Shown one piece after another: positions 9,477 to 17,942 of a DNA stretch of 64,000 nucleotides (its first letter is position 1; the number at the start of each line of letters is the position of its first letter). A model generated the notes under the pieces. That model saw only the letters and a list, made by a program, of their open reading frames with translations. It had not been told where the DNA came from and did no database searches. Source of the DNA: a bacterium (lineage in GTDB: Bacteria > Bacillota > Bacilli > Lactobacillales > Streptococcaceae). Location of the stretch: positions 62,001-126,000 of the forward strand of contig CAJNCI010000003.1 in NCBI GenBank assembly GCA_905221215.1, in the 5' to 3' direction. The position numbers and the translations under genes were made by a program.

Positions 9477-11144
9477 TTATTCTACACTAAATAGGTATGG
9501 GTACACAGGTTGTTGACCTTGGTGAATCTCGACTTCAACGTCTTCGAATTCTTCTGCGATTTCTTGAGCAATTTCATTGGCAAGTTCTTCGCTTCCGTCT
9601 TCACCGACATAGAAGGTTACAATTTCACTATCTTCATCCAACATATGTTTCAATGTTTCTGTCAAGGTTTGGTGCATGTCAGGGTTTGACACGAGAATTT
9701 TCCCATCCACCATACCAAGATTATCATTTTCATGGATTTCTAAGCCATCAATGGTTGTATCACGCACAGCTGTTGTGACGCTTCCACTAACGACATCGCT
9801 AAGAGCAGCAGTCATACGCTCTTGATTTTCTTCGATGGACTTGCTTGGATCAAAGGCGAGAAGACTTGTCAAACCTTGTGGCAAAGTACGAGCTTCCACC
9901 ACTACTGCTGGTTGCTCCAAAACTTCTGCTGCAGATTGAGCTGCCATGAAGATGTTTTTGTTGTTTGGCAGGAAGATGATGTTACGAGCGTTGACCTGTT
10001 CAACAGCCTTGATAAAGTCTTCTGTTGAAGGGTTCATGGTTTGACCACCTTCGATAACATAATCCACACCTTGAGAACGGAAGATATCTGCTAGACCTTT
10101 ACCAGCCACTACAGCAATCAAAGCATACTCTTTTTCTTCAGATGGTTTGCTAACTTGAGCAGCTTCTTTTTCAACCTGCGCTTCGTGTTGGTTACGCATA
10201 TTGTCAACTTTAACCTTGACCAAGCTACCATATTTAAGACCTTCTTGCATAACAAGTCCTGGATCTTCTGTATGGACATGGACTTTGACGATTTCATCAT
10301 CATTGACAACAAGGAGAGAATCCCCGAGTTCATTCAAGTAGTTACGGAATTCGTCGTAGTCAAAATCTTTGGCATAGGTTGGACCTTGCTTAAGAGCTAC
10401 CATGATTTCAGTACAGTAACCAAATGTGATGTCCTCAGTCGCTACGTGACCAGCTACAGACTTATGGTGCTCCGCATTGATCATTTCACTCATATTGGCA
10501 GGAGTGGCTACAAAGTCCTCAGATGCAATATATTCGCCAGTAAGGGCTGAAAGGAAACCTTCGTAGATGAAGACCAGTCCTTGACCACCTGAATCCACAA
10601 CGCCAACTTCCTTCAATACTGGAAGCATGTCTGGCGTTTTAGCAAGAGCTGTTTTAGCACCTTCTAAAGCTGCACGCATGACTTCAACAGCATCATCTGT
10701 TTGCTCAGCCTTTTTCTTAGCACCGATAGCAGCTCCACGTGAAACTGTCAAAATCGTTCCTTCAACTGGTTTCATAACGGCCTTATAGGCAACTTCCACA
10801 CCTGATTGGAAGGCAAGGGCCAAGTCTTGACCTGTTAACTCGTCTTTATCCTTGATGGCTTGTGAAAATCCACGGAAAAGCTGAGACGTAATAACTCCTG
10901 AGTTCCCACGCGCACCCATCAAAAGCCCTTTGGCAAGAATGCTCGCTACCTCTCCAACTGTAGAAGCTGGCTTGTCAGCAACTTCTTTAGCACCATTTTC
11001 AATGGTCATTCCCATATTTGTCCCTGTATCTCCATCTGGAACTGGGAAGACGTTTAATGAATTGACATATTCAGCTTGCTTATTCAAGCGAGTTGATGCA
11101 GCCTGCACCATTTCTTGAAATAAGCTAGTAGTAATTTTTGACAC
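9477..11144 (-). CDS. fakA: DhaL-domain kinase, FakA-like fatty acid kinase ATP-binding subunit
   Basis: A 555-residue protein with an N-terminal DhaL/DAK2 domain (residues 1-200; NVFPVPDGDTGTNMG near 30 supplies the Mg-ATP aspartates, with ARGNSGVI near 80), a middle domain from about 225, and a C-terminal domain from about 320. This is the architecture of FakA, which phosphorylates exogenous fatty acids presented by FakB for incorporation into phospholipid. It starts two bases after the Asp23 gene, a pairing that is widely conserved in Firmicutes. Older annotations call it DAK phosphatase family; activity here is inferred from architecture. Confidence 0.85.
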   Translation of the reverse strand: MSKITTSLFQEMVQAASTRLNKQAEYVNSLNVFPVPDGDTGTNMGMTIENGAKEVADKPASTVGEVASILAKGLLMGARGNSGVITSQLFRGFSQAIKDKDELTGQDLALAFQSGVEVAYKAVMKPVEGTILTVSRGAAIGAKKKAEQTDDAVEVMRAALEGAKTALAKTPDMLPVLKEVGVVDSGGQGLVFIYEGFLSALTGEYIASEDFVATPANMSEMINAEHHKSVAGHVATEDITFGYCTEIMVALKQGPTYAKDFDYDEFRNYLNELGDSLLVVNDDEIVKVHVHTEDPGLVMQEGLKYGSLVKVKVDNMRNQHEAQVEKEAAQVSKPSEEKEYALIAVVAGKGLADIFRSQGVDYVIEGGQTMNPSTEDFIKAVEQVNARNIIFLPNNKNIFMAAQSAAEVLEQPAVVVEARTLPQGLTSLLAFDPSKSIEENQERMTAALSDVVSGSVTTAVRDTTIDGLEIHENDNLGMVDGKILVSNPDMHQTLTETLKHMLDEDSEIVTFYVGEDGSEELANEIAQEIAEEFEDVEVEIHQGQQPVYPYLFSVE

Positions 11145-11146
11145 GG

Positions 11147-11512
11147 TTATTCTCCTACAACTTTGATATTTTGAATGTAGACATTTACAGTCTGAGCGGT
11201 AATTCCAAGTTGGTTTTCCAAACTAAATCGAACACGCTCTTGAATGTTTTTTGACACTTCGCTAATCTTTGTTCCGTAGCTCAACACGGTATATACATCA
11301 ACTGCAATACTGCCATCTTCGGCCGCCTTTACGACGACACCTTTAGAATAATTTTCCTTACCTAGAAGGGCTTGAAAATTATCTTTGAGGGCATTTTTAC
11401 TAGCCATACCGACCACACCAAAAATCTCAGTTGCTGCTCCACCTACGACGGTTGCAATCACTTCATCTGTTAGTTCGATTTGACCATCTTTTGTATTAAT
11501 TTTTACAGTCAT
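11147..11512 (-). CDS. Asp23/Gls24 family protein
   Basis: A 121-residue cytoplasmic protein of the Asp23/Gls24 (YloU) family, implicated in envelope homeostasis. The family pattern VGGAATEIFGVVGMA is near residue 24 and VDVYTVLSYGTKI near 75, with a C-terminal NVYIQNIKV strand. It is the promoter-proximal gene of a two-gene unit with the FakA-like kinase two bases downstream. Its own promoter lies at 11541-11569. Confidence 0.88.
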   Translation of the reverse strand: MTVKINTKDGQIELTDEVIATVVGGAATEIFGVVGMASKNALKDNFQALLGKENYSKGVVVKAAEDGSIAVDVYTVLSYGTKISEVSKNIQERVRFSLENQLGITAQTVNVYIQNIKVVGE

Positions 11513-11540
11513 CCTTTTTACCTCAACTAGTTGATACTCT

Positions 11541-11569
11541 ATTTTATCATATTTCAGCCCAAGTGTAAA
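11541..11569 (-). promoter_or_regulatory. Promoter of the Asp23-FakA operon
   Basis: Minus strand: TTTACA (11569-11564), 17-nt spacer, TAAAAT (11546-11541), about 29 nt ahead of the ATG. Confidence 0.65.
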
Positions 11570-11630
11570 AGCAGAATACTGTATCAGCGGATATTTACTC
11601 TATTTTTTCAAATGATTTTATACCTACAGT

Positions 11631-11654
11631 AAAAGAAAAAAGACCCTAAGGTCT
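11631..11654 (-). terminator. Terminator after rpmB
   Basis: Minus strand hairpin AGACC-TTA-GGGTCT followed by TTTTTCTTTT. Confidence 0.75.
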
Positions 11655-11669
11655 CCTTTGCTTTTATTA

Positions 11670-11858
11670 TTAAACGCGTTCAACTTTACCTGATTTCAAA
11701 GCACGAGCTGAAGCCCAAACTTTTTTAGGTTTACCATCGATAAGAACAGTAACTTTTTGAAGGTTTGGTTTTACGGCACGTTTTGTTTGGTTCATCGCGT
11801 GTGAACGGTTGTTTCCTGATACAGTCTTACGACCTGTAAAGTAACATACTTTAGCCAT
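11670..11858 (-). CDS. rpmB: 50S ribosomal protein L28
   Basis: A 62-residue basic ribosomal protein. The family start [22 protein letters not shown] is present, with one zinc-type cysteine replaced as in other C-minus L28 forms, and the end [17 protein letters not shown] is typical. It is monocistronic with its own terminator and divides the Asp23-FakA unit from the LiaF-like unit. By memory of pneumococcal order, a rearrangement junction lies just beyond its 5' side. Confidence 0.97.
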   Translation of the reverse strand: MAKVCYFTGRKTVSGNNRSHAMNQTKRAVKPNLQKVTVLIDGKPKKVWASARALKSGKVERV

Positions 11859-11963
11859 TGTGTTTTCCTCCTATTAGATCTAATATAGCGGATGTGCTAG
11901 CACCACATACCGTACTATGTTATCACACTTTCTTCATTTTTGCAAGGGAATTGGAAGATTTTT

Positions 11964-12638
11964 TTATTTAACGTAGACAATTTCCAACTTCCCAAAAGCC
12001 ACATCTCCACGGATAATCAATGTTTTACTGGTTGGAGCTAGAGAAGTATCTGCCTTGGCTACACCACAGAAAGTTTCCACCTTCAAATCCACTCTCCAAT
12101 GTTGGGGAACATAGATAACTGCATTGCCAAAACCAACTTCTACTTTCAGGGTTGCAGTATCTCCTAAAATCTCTGCATTGTCGTAATATATCTTAGCATT
12201 GCCAAAACCAACTTCTACTTGGTCGTCTACCAATTCTTGATTTTGCTTATAGAAAGTCCCAGTCCCAAAAGCGACCTCCTTATCTGTCAGAATGGTCTTT
12301 TTACCATCATACCACCATTTTTTCCCATTCCAAGTTCTGTTAGAATGAGTCAACATACTTACTCCGAGAACGATCAGAATTCCTGCCCAGAACAGTGACT
12401 GATTGGGAATCGGTAAAATATCATAAGAGTGGTTGGCAATTAGTAAGGCTACTAGAGCTGTAAAAGAGGCTGAGGTTAAGTGGCGACGCAACAAAGCTCC
12501 AACTGATTGATAGGCAAAAAATGCAATACCAAGCAAGGGCCAAATTTGCCCACCGAATGAAGGGATTCCAAAATTCCCTTGTAATAATATTAAAGCCGCC
12601 AAAATGAGCAACACAATACCAAATGCTTTCTTTTTCAT
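11964..12638 (-). CDS. LiaF-like membrane protein (DUF2154, cell-wall-stress response)
   Basis: A 224-residue protein with four predicted N-terminal transmembrane segments in residues 5-100, then a hydrophilic beta-repeat domain from about 125 (VAFGTGTF, VEVGFGNAKIYY, VEVGFGNAVIYV, VAFGKLEIVYV). This is the LiaF fold, whose members sense or repress cell-envelope stress signalling. It lies 4 bp behind a LytTR-type regulator rather than a LiaSR two-component pair, so it probably modulates that regulator, as membrane inhibitors do in LytTR regulatory systems of streptococci. The pairing with a LytTR inhibitor role is inference. Confidence 0.78.
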   Translation of the reverse strand: MKKKAFGIVLLILAALILLQGNFGIPSFGGQIWPLLGIAFFAYQSVGALLRRHLTSASFTALVALLIANHSYDILPIPNQSLFWAGILIVLGVSMLTHSNRTWNGKKWWYDGKKTILTDKEVAFGTGTFYKQNQELVDDQVEVGFGNAKIYYDNAEILGDTATLKVEVGFGNAVIYVPQHWRVDLKVETFCGVAKADTSLAPTSKTLIIRGDVAFGKLEIVYVK

Positions 12639-12642
12639 CTTA

Positions 12643-13089
12643 TTACCTCATGTTTCTTAGATTTTCTTTTAGGAGGGATTGGTAATGTCGTGAGACATGA
12701 ACCTCCTTATGGGTCTGATAAAAGGAAATGGTCCCCGTTCCTGAAAAGGACTTATCCACCGAGTAAACCTGCCGGATATTAGCGATCGTTGACTTGGATA
12801 CCCGACTAAAATAGCGAGGAAGGATAGCCTCTAACTCATAGAGTTTAAGCCGAACCTCGTAGGCATCTTTCTGGGTATGGGCGTAAATCTTGTTCCCTTC
12901 TGTCTCAAAGAAGAGAATTTCCGACAGATCCAGATAATATTCACCCGTCCCCTTGTAAAAAATTAACCTAGGAGACTTGGACTCTTGCAAGAGTCGCTGT
13001 AAATCCGCAATCTCATCTGTCAAAGCCGCTGCCTTGATGACAATTTCAGTTTCCTCTAAATTGCTGTCAATTTCGATTCGTAACTTCAT
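12643..13089 (-). CDS. LytTR-family DNA-binding regulator
   Basis: A 148-residue regulator lacking a receiver domain. The N-terminal 40 residues (EIDSNLEETEIVIKAA) are short and charged. The LytTR DNA-binding domain spans about 55-148 (IFYKGTGEYYLDLSEILFFE, then YFSRVSKSTIANIRQV). It is the first gene of a two-gene operon with the LiaF-like membrane protein. Upstream of its promoter are two direct repeats exactly 21 bp apart, the spacing LytTR dimers bind, which suggests autoregulation. This resembles the streptococcal LytTR regulator plus membrane inhibitor modules. Confidence 0.88.
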   Translation of the reverse strand: MKLRIEIDSNLEETEIVIKAAALTDEIADLQRLLQESKSPRLIFYKGTGEYYLDLSEILFFETEGNKIYAHTQKDAYEVRLKLYELEAILPRYFSRVSKSTIANIRQVYSVDKSFSGTGTISFYQTHKEVHVSRHYQSLLKENLRNMR

Positions 13090-13109
13090 TCCATCTCCTT
13101 TCTGACTCT

Positions 13110-13138
13110 ACTATATCAAAGCCAAAATAAGAAAACAA
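13110..13138 (-). promoter_or_regulatory. Promoter of the LytTR/LiaF-like operon
   Basis: Minus strand: TTGTTT (13138-13133), 17-nt spacer, TATAGT (13115-13110), 20 nt ahead of the ATG. Confidence 0.6.
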
Positions 13139-13148
13139 GAGCAAAAAA

Positions 13149-13179
13149 GCAAGTGGTTACTTTAGACCCGTAAGTGGTT
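13149..13179 (-). promoter_or_regulatory. Tandem LytTR operator half-sites, 21 bp apart
   Basis: Plus strand GCAAGTGGTT at 13149-13158 and GTAAGTGGTT at 13170-13179. Start-to-start distance is 21 bp, two helical turns, ending 10 bp upstream of the -35. This is the geometry of ComE/LytTR activator sites. An adjoining TAAGG-CTA-CCTTA palindrome (13180-13192) may also take part. Confidence 0.65.
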
Positions 13180-13202
13180 GTAAGGCTACCTTAACTTGCA
13201 GA

Positions 13203-13718
13203 TCAAAATAGAAAGAAAAGCACACCCCACACAAGACCACAAATATAACCAACTACTACATCCTTGGGATAATGGACGCCACCTAGGACTCTTACTAGCC
13301 CCAGTAAGATTGACAAGATCAACAAGATAAAACCTACAGTTAGATTAGCATGTAAGCAAGCCATGGAGATAATGGTGGCTGAAAAGACATGACGACTAGG
13401 CATAGATTGACCAGGACTATCTCTGTCTAGTAGAGGTACAATTTCCCAAACTTCATAAGGCCTAGGAGCATTGATTTTCTTACGGAGAAGGGATAAAATC
13501 ACAAAACCTGATGCAGGAACAAACAAGTAGATCCAGACCTGTTTCCCTAGTCCTTGTTGGAGATAGGTAATTACTAACAAGATTAAATAAACTATAGGCA
13601 TGACTACTGTCATAAACCGATTGAAAACTCTTAACAATCTCAGAAAGAGAGGATTATTTTTAATCTTACCAGCGATGTGGTCATACCATTCTTGATAATT
13701 TTTCATATATTTTCTCAT
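13203..13718 (-). CDS. PAP2-family membrane phosphatase
   Basis: A 171-residue integral membrane lipid phosphatase. The three PAP2 motifs are visible: K(6)RP as KKINAPRP near residue 85, PSRHVFSA near 110, and RVLGGVHYPKD near 148, among about five hydrophobic helices. Likely substrates are undecaprenyl or phosphatidyl phosphates at the membrane face. The ATG at 13718 was chosen over an adjacent GTG (13721); a further ATG at 13706 is possible. It stands alone between the LytTR unit and the ABC exporter. Confidence 0.88.
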   Translation of the reverse strand: MRKYMKNYQEWYDHIAGKIKNNPLFLRLLRVFNRFMTVVMPIVYLILLVITYLQQGLGKQVWIYLFVPASGFVILSLLRKKINAPRPYEVWEIVPLLDRDSPGQSMPSRHVFSATIISMACLHANLTVGFILLILSILLGLVRVLGGVHYPKDVVVGYICGLVWGVLFFLF

Positions 13719-13771
13719 CACTTACTCAAATTTTGCTTACAGGGAAGCACTTGTCTTCTAGTATAGTGCAG

Positions 13772-13797
13772 AAAAAGAAGGCCGTCAAGCCTTCTTT
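13772..13797 (-). terminator. Terminator of the MarR-ABC exporter operon
   Basis: Minus strand AAAGAAGGC, loop TTGACG, GCCTTCTTT, then TTCT: a perfect 9-bp stem just past the exporter stop at 13802. Confidence 0.75.
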
Positions 13798-13801
13798 GGG
13801 T

Positions 13802-15562
13802 TTATTCCTCTGCTTCGTCTTCTGTAAATTGACTGTTATAGAGGTCAGCGTAGAAACCTCCTTGTGCCATTAGCTCATCATGATTGCCTTGCTCGATGAT
13901 ATTGCCATCTTTCATGACAAGAATCAAGTCAGCATTTCGGATAGTTGACAAGCGGTGGGCGATGACAAAAGAAGTTCTTCCCTCCATCAACCGGTCCATG
14001 GCTTTCTGGATTAATTCCTCTGTACGGGTATCAACCGAAGAGGTCGCCTCATCCAAAATTAGGAGTGGCGCATCTTTCAGCAAAGCACGAGCAATGGTCA
14101 AGAGTTGTTTTTGCCCGACAGACAAGGTCACTGTATCATCCAAGACGGTATCGTAACCATCTGGTAGAGTCATGATAAAGTGGTGAATCCCTACAGCCTT
14201 GCTGGCTTCAATCACGCGCTCATCACTAATACCTATTTGGTTATAGATAAGATTGTCGCGAATGGTCCCTTCAAAGAGCCAGGTGTCCTGCAAGACCATT
14301 GAAAAGGCATCGTGTACTTCCGAACGCTTCATCTCCTTGGTATCCACGCCATCGATGCGGATATTTCCCTTATCAATCTCATAGAACTTCATCAAAAGAT
14401 TGACAATGGTTGTCTTCCCAGCTCCTGTCGGTCCGACAATGGCGACCTTTTGACCTGCATGAGCTGTCGCAGAAAAGTCATGGATAATGGTTCTCTCTGG
14501 TGTGTAACCAAAGAAAACTCGATCAAAGACTACTTGACCTTTCATAGCTCTCAATTGTCTTTCTTTATGGGATTCATCTTCCATTTCCTCTTCACCTAAA
14601 AATTCAAAGACACGTCCCATGGCTGCACTAGCCTGCTGCAGACTAGTAATTCCTTGGGCGATTTGAGAAAGGGGCTGAGAAAAGATACGCACGTAGGCCA
14701 TAAAGGCAACGATAATCCCGATACTAATCTGCCCATTCAGAGCCAAGGCTGCACCAACGATAATCACCAAGGCATAGCTAAAGTTCCCAATAAACATCAT
14801 GATTGGCATCATAATCCCTGAAATAAACTGAGATTTCCAGATACTGTCATACAGACGATGGTTTAATGTCGCAAATTCTTCTTTAGTGCTCTCGATAGCA
14901 TTGTAACTGGTCACCACATTATGGCCAGAGTACATTTCCTCCACATAGCCATTGACAGCAGCCAAATCCTGTTGCTGACTCTTAAAGAAGCCCTGCGATT
15001 TGCCCATAAAAACGGACACGAAAGCAAAACCGATAAGAGTTGAAACAACCGTCACCAAGGCTAAAATCCAGTTCATCCCAAACATGGTCACCAAGACTGC
15101 CACGACCAATAAAGTGGATGAAAGAACTGTCCCCAGACTTTGATTGAGAGACTGGGCTGCAGTGTCAACGTCATTGGTCACACGAGACAAGGTATCCCCT
15201 TGAGAATGTCCATCAAAATACCCTAATGGAAGGCGATTGATTTTCTCTGCAATGGCTGTTCTCAAACGCTCTGAAAAACGTTGAATGGCTGTTGTAAACA
15301 GAAAGGCCTGCAAATAATTTGATAGAAGCCCAATCACATAGATGACGGCCAAAAAACTACCAATGGCTGCAACCGCAGCGACATCCACACTTGTTTCTAG
15401 CCCACTTGCAATAATATTGGTCATTTCCTTGATACGAGTTGGCCCATAAACAGTAATGATATTGGATAGAATTGTTGCTAAAAAGGCAATCAGAAGGGCA
15501 AACTGGAGACCTGCAAGATAGGGTTTACTCTGTTTCCAGAGCGATAGTTTTTTATTTTCCAT
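13802..15562 (-). CDS. ABC exporter half-transporter, subunit with canonical ATP site residues
   Basis: A 586-residue type IV ABC exporter (six-helix membrane domain, then nucleotide-binding domain from about 340). Walker A GPTGAGKTT, Walker B ILDEATSSVD with catalytic Glu, and switch IAHRLST are intact, but the signature reads LSVGQ instead of LSGGQ. I start at ATG 15562 behind GGAGG; the longer frame to 15598 lacks a ribosome binding site. Its start overlaps the preceding gene by 11 bp. The partner subunit has the complementary defects, so the pair forms a heterodimer of the LmrCD/TM287-288 type, usually drug or peptide exporters. Confidence 0.9.
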   Translation of the reverse strand: MENKKLSLWKQSKPYLAGLQFALLIAFLATILSNIITVYGPTRIKEMTNIIASGLETSVDVAAVAAIGSFLAVIYVIGLLSNYLQAFLFTTAIQRFSERLRTAIAEKINRLPLGYFDGHSQGDTLSRVTNDVDTAAQSLNQSLGTVLSSTLLVVAVLVTMFGMNWILALVTVVSTLIGFAFVSVFMGKSQGFFKSQQQDLAAVNGYVEEMYSGHNVVTSYNAIESTKEEFATLNHRLYDSIWKSQFISGIMMPIMMFIGNFSYALVIIVGAALALNGQISIGIIVAFMAYVRIFSQPLSQIAQGITSLQQASAAMGRVFEFLGEEEMEDESHKERQLRAMKGQVVFDRVFFGYTPERTIIHDFSATAHAGQKVAIVGPTGAGKTTIVNLLMKFYEIDKGNIRIDGVDTKEMKRSEVHDAFSMVLQDTWLFEGTIRDNLIYNQIGISDERVIEASKAVGIHHFIMTLPDGYDTVLDDTVTLSVGQKQLLTIARALLKDAPLLILDEATSSVDTRTEELIQKAMDRLMEGRTSFVIAHRLSTIRNADLILVMKDGNIIEQGNHDELMAQGGFYADLYNSQFTEDEAEE

Positions 15563-17321
15563 GTTCCAATTCCTCCTTCGATAATTGTGAATAGGCAATT
15601 TCTTGGTAAACTTCGTTGTTAGCTAGAAGTTCCTTGTGGGTGCCTTGTCCCACGACTTTACCTTGATCCAAGACCAAAATCAAATCTGCATCCATAATGG
15701 TTGAAATACGCTGTGCGACGATGAGCTTGGTCATAGATTTTGTTTTCTCTGCTAGCTCTTGGCGTAGGACACGGTCTGTCTTGTAGTCCAAGGCTGAGAA
15801 GGAGTCATCAAAGATGAGAATTTCTGGCTTCCGAGCCAAGGCACGCGCAATGGCCAGACGCTGTCTTTGTCCACCTGAGAAGTTGGTTCCTCCTTGGGCT
15901 ACTTCTGACTCCAAGCCAGCTTCCTTATCCTCGATAAAGTTCTTAGACTGGGCCAATTCCAAGGCTTGCCACATAGCTTGTTCACTAAGCGGTGTTTCTT
16001 GGCTGCGTCCAAAGTCTAGATTGCCCTTGACATCACCTGAAAAGAGTACAGCTTTTTGTGGAATATAGCCAACCTTGTTGCGCAAATCTTCCAAACCGTA
16101 ATCTTGAACATTAACTCCGTCCACTAGAATTTCTCCTGCTGATACGTCATAGAAACGTGGAATCAAATTGACCAGAGTTGATTTACCAGAACCCGTTGAG
16201 CCTATAAAGGCCACTGTTTGACCAGCTTCTGCTTTAAAGCTGACATGCTCGATAACTGCCTCCGAATTTGCCGCATAGCGGAAGGTCACATCCTTAAACT
16301 CGACCTGACCTTTGAGATTTTCATCAGCCAACTGCACTTGAGCAGGTTTTTTGATAGAAGAATGCAAATCTAGAACCTGATTAATCCGCTTAGCAGAGAC
16401 CATAGTTCGGGGAAGAACGATGAAGAGCGCCCCCATGAGAAGGAATCCCATAACAACCTGCATGGCATAAGACATGAAAACAACCATGTCACTAAAGAGA
16501 GGCAGACGAGCTGTCGGAGCAGCATCATTGATCACATAGGCCCCAATCCAGTAAATCGCCACACTCAAACCACTTGAAATCCCCATCATGATGGGATTCA
16601 AAATAGCCATAAGACGGTTGACAAACAAATTCAAGCGTGTCAGTTCATCATTTGCTGCTGCAAATTTTTCATCTTGGTACTTTTCAGCATTGTAGGCACG
16701 AACAACGCGAATACCTGTTAAACTTTCACGAGTAATGCTATTCAGTTTATCAGTCAGACTTTGAATCAAGGACTGTTTTGGAAAGGCTAGCGTCATCAAA
16801 ACTGTTGTCATCAAAACATTGACAATCACTGCCACAAGTACAGCCCAGAGCCAGTATTCTGAATGGCCTAAAATCTTCCCGATGGCCCAGATAGCCATAA
16901 TCGGACCACGCGTAACCACTTGCAAGCCCATGGTGATCAGCATCTGAACTTGAGTAATATCATTAGTAGTACGAGTTAGGAGGCTGGGAATAGAGAATTT
17001 CTTAATCTCTGTCTGCGAGTAATCCAAAACTCGGTTAAAAATATCACTTCTCAGCCTACTAGTATAGGAAGCGGCCACTCTGGATGCAAAAAATCCAACT
17101 GCGACTGCGGACAAGAAGGCAAAAAAGGACATTCCGACCATCATACCTGCTGGTTGCCATAACTCATCCAAGTTGGTTCCTTGACTTCCCAGCAAATCCG
17201 TGATTTTAGAGATATAGGTCGGAACTTCCAACTCTAGATAGACCGAAAAGCATGTAAAGAGAATGGCTAGTAAAATCATCCCCCATTCTTTTCTACTAAT
17301 TCGTTTAGCTAATTTCTTCAT
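15552..17321 (-). CDS. ABC exporter half-transporter, subunit with degenerate ATP site
   Basis: A 589-residue half-transporter and partner of the next gene. It has Walker A GSTGSGKST and signature FSGGQRQRL, but the Walker B catalytic Glu is Asp (FDDSFSALD) and the switch His is Gln (VAQRIST). These are exactly the substitutions of the degenerate-site subunit in heterodimeric exporters such as TM287 and LmrC. The membrane domain occupies residues 1-315. Its start overlaps the MarR gene by 17 bp, giving a tightly coupled regulator-exporter operon. The substrate is unknown. Confidence 0.9.
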   Translation of the reverse strand: MKKLAKRISRKEWGMILLAILFTCFSVYLELEVPTYISKITDLLGSQGTNLDELWQPAGMMVGMSFFAFLSAVAVGFFASRVAASYTSRLRSDIFNRVLDYSQTEIKKFSIPSLLTRTTNDITQVQMLITMGLQVVTRGPIMAIWAIGKILGHSEYWLWAVLVAVIVNVLMTTVLMTLAFPKQSLIQSLTDKLNSITRESLTGIRVVRAYNAEKYQDEKFAAANDELTRLNLFVNRLMAILNPIMMGISSGLSVAIYWIGAYVINDAAPTARLPLFSDMVVFMSYAMQVVMGFLLMGALFIVLPRTMVSAKRINQVLDLHSSIKKPAQVQLADENLKGQVEFKDVTFRYAANSEAVIEHVSFKAEAGQTVAFIGSTGSGKSTLVNLIPRFYDVSAGEILVDGVNVQDYGLEDLRNKVGYIPQKAVLFSGDVKGNLDFGRSQETPLSEQAMWQALELAQSKNFIEDKEAGLESEVAQGGTNFSGGQRQRLAIARALARKPEILIFDDSFSALDYKTDRVLRQELAEKTKSMTKLIVAQRISTIMDADLILVLDQGKVVGQGTHKELLANNEVYQEIAYSQLSKEELEHGK

Positions 17322-17766
17322 TATCTCTTCCTATTCTCTTGATATTTTCCTGTAGTTGATTGAGGACTTTCTCAAAAATCAGTAATTCATCTCCATCAAT
17401 GTCTGCCATCAACTGGTTGTCAATGCGTTCAAAGAAGGCTTTAACCTGCTTCATTTGAGAATGCGATTTGTCCGTCAGACGAACAAACTTGGCCCGCTTA
17501 TCGACAGGACTCGCCTCCAATTCCACCAAACCATTTTGCACCATGCGTTTGACCAGATTACTCGCCACAGACTTGGTAATATTGAGTTCCTGCTCGATAT
17601 CTTTAATCAAGACCAAGTCTTGATTTTCCTCACGGCTATCCAAAAAACGTACAACCTGACCTTGTGGTCCACCCATAAATTCAATGCCACAACGCTTGGC
17701 TTCCTTTTGCACCATCAGATGAATCTGATGACCAAAACGCTTAAAGACCAACATCGGTTTATCCAT
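17305..17766 (-). CDS. MarR-family transcriptional repressor of the ABC exporter
   Basis: A 153-residue winged-helix regulator. I start at ATG 17766 behind AAGGAA; the upstream extension to 17904 crosses the promoter and operators and is not credible as protein. The helix-turn-helix is IEQELNITKSVASNLVKRMVQNG near residues 60-82, followed by the wing (LVELEASPVDKRAKFVRLT). The gene is first in the operon with the two exporter subunits, and three palindromic operators flank its promoter, so autorepression and ligand-induced export are likely. Confidence 0.9.
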   Translation of the reverse strand: MDKPMLVFKRFGHQIHLMVQKEAKRCGIEFMGGPQGQVVRFLDSREENQDLVLIKDIEQELNITKSVASNLVKRMVQNGLVELEASPVDKRAKFVRLTDKSHSQMKQVKAFFERIDNQLMADIDGDELLIFEKVLNQLQENIKRIGRDNEEIS

Positions 17767-17789
17767 ACTAATTCCTTTCAAATCATTAT

Positions 17790-17880
17790 ATTTAGTTCTC
17801 CTAGGAACTAAATAAGTTTCTATGAGAACTATTTTACCACTTTGAAAAGAGATGTCAAGAAAAAAGTTTTCATGAGAACT
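17790..17880 (-). promoter_or_regulatory. MarR operon promoter with three operator copies
   Basis: Promoter on the minus strand: TTGACA (17858-17853), 16-nt spacer, TAAAAT (17836-17831). Operators: a 24-bp palindrome with arms ATTTAGTTC/GAACTAAAT at 17790-17813; AGTTTC-TAT-GAGAACT at 17815-17830 next to the -10; and AGTTTTCATGAGAACT at 17865-17880 upstream of the -35. The shared half-site is GAGAACT/AGTTCTC. Confidence 0.75.
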
Positions 17881-17891
17881 ATTTTCTTGAT

Positions 17892-17924
17892 TAAAAAATC
17901 CCAAGTGATTTTCTCACTTAGGAT
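17892..17924 (-). terminator. Terminator after yebC
   Basis: Minus strand ATCCTAAGTGA, loop, TCACTTGGGAT, then TTTTTT: an 11-bp stem with one G-U pair. It overlaps the upstream side of the MarR control region. Confidence 0.8.
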
Positions 17925-17942
17925 CATGTTCTCTAGGTTAAA

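Noticed and set aside
17767..17904. N-terminal extension of the MarR regulator
   Set aside because: It would translate the promoter and operators; a proper ribosome binding site precedes ATG 17766.
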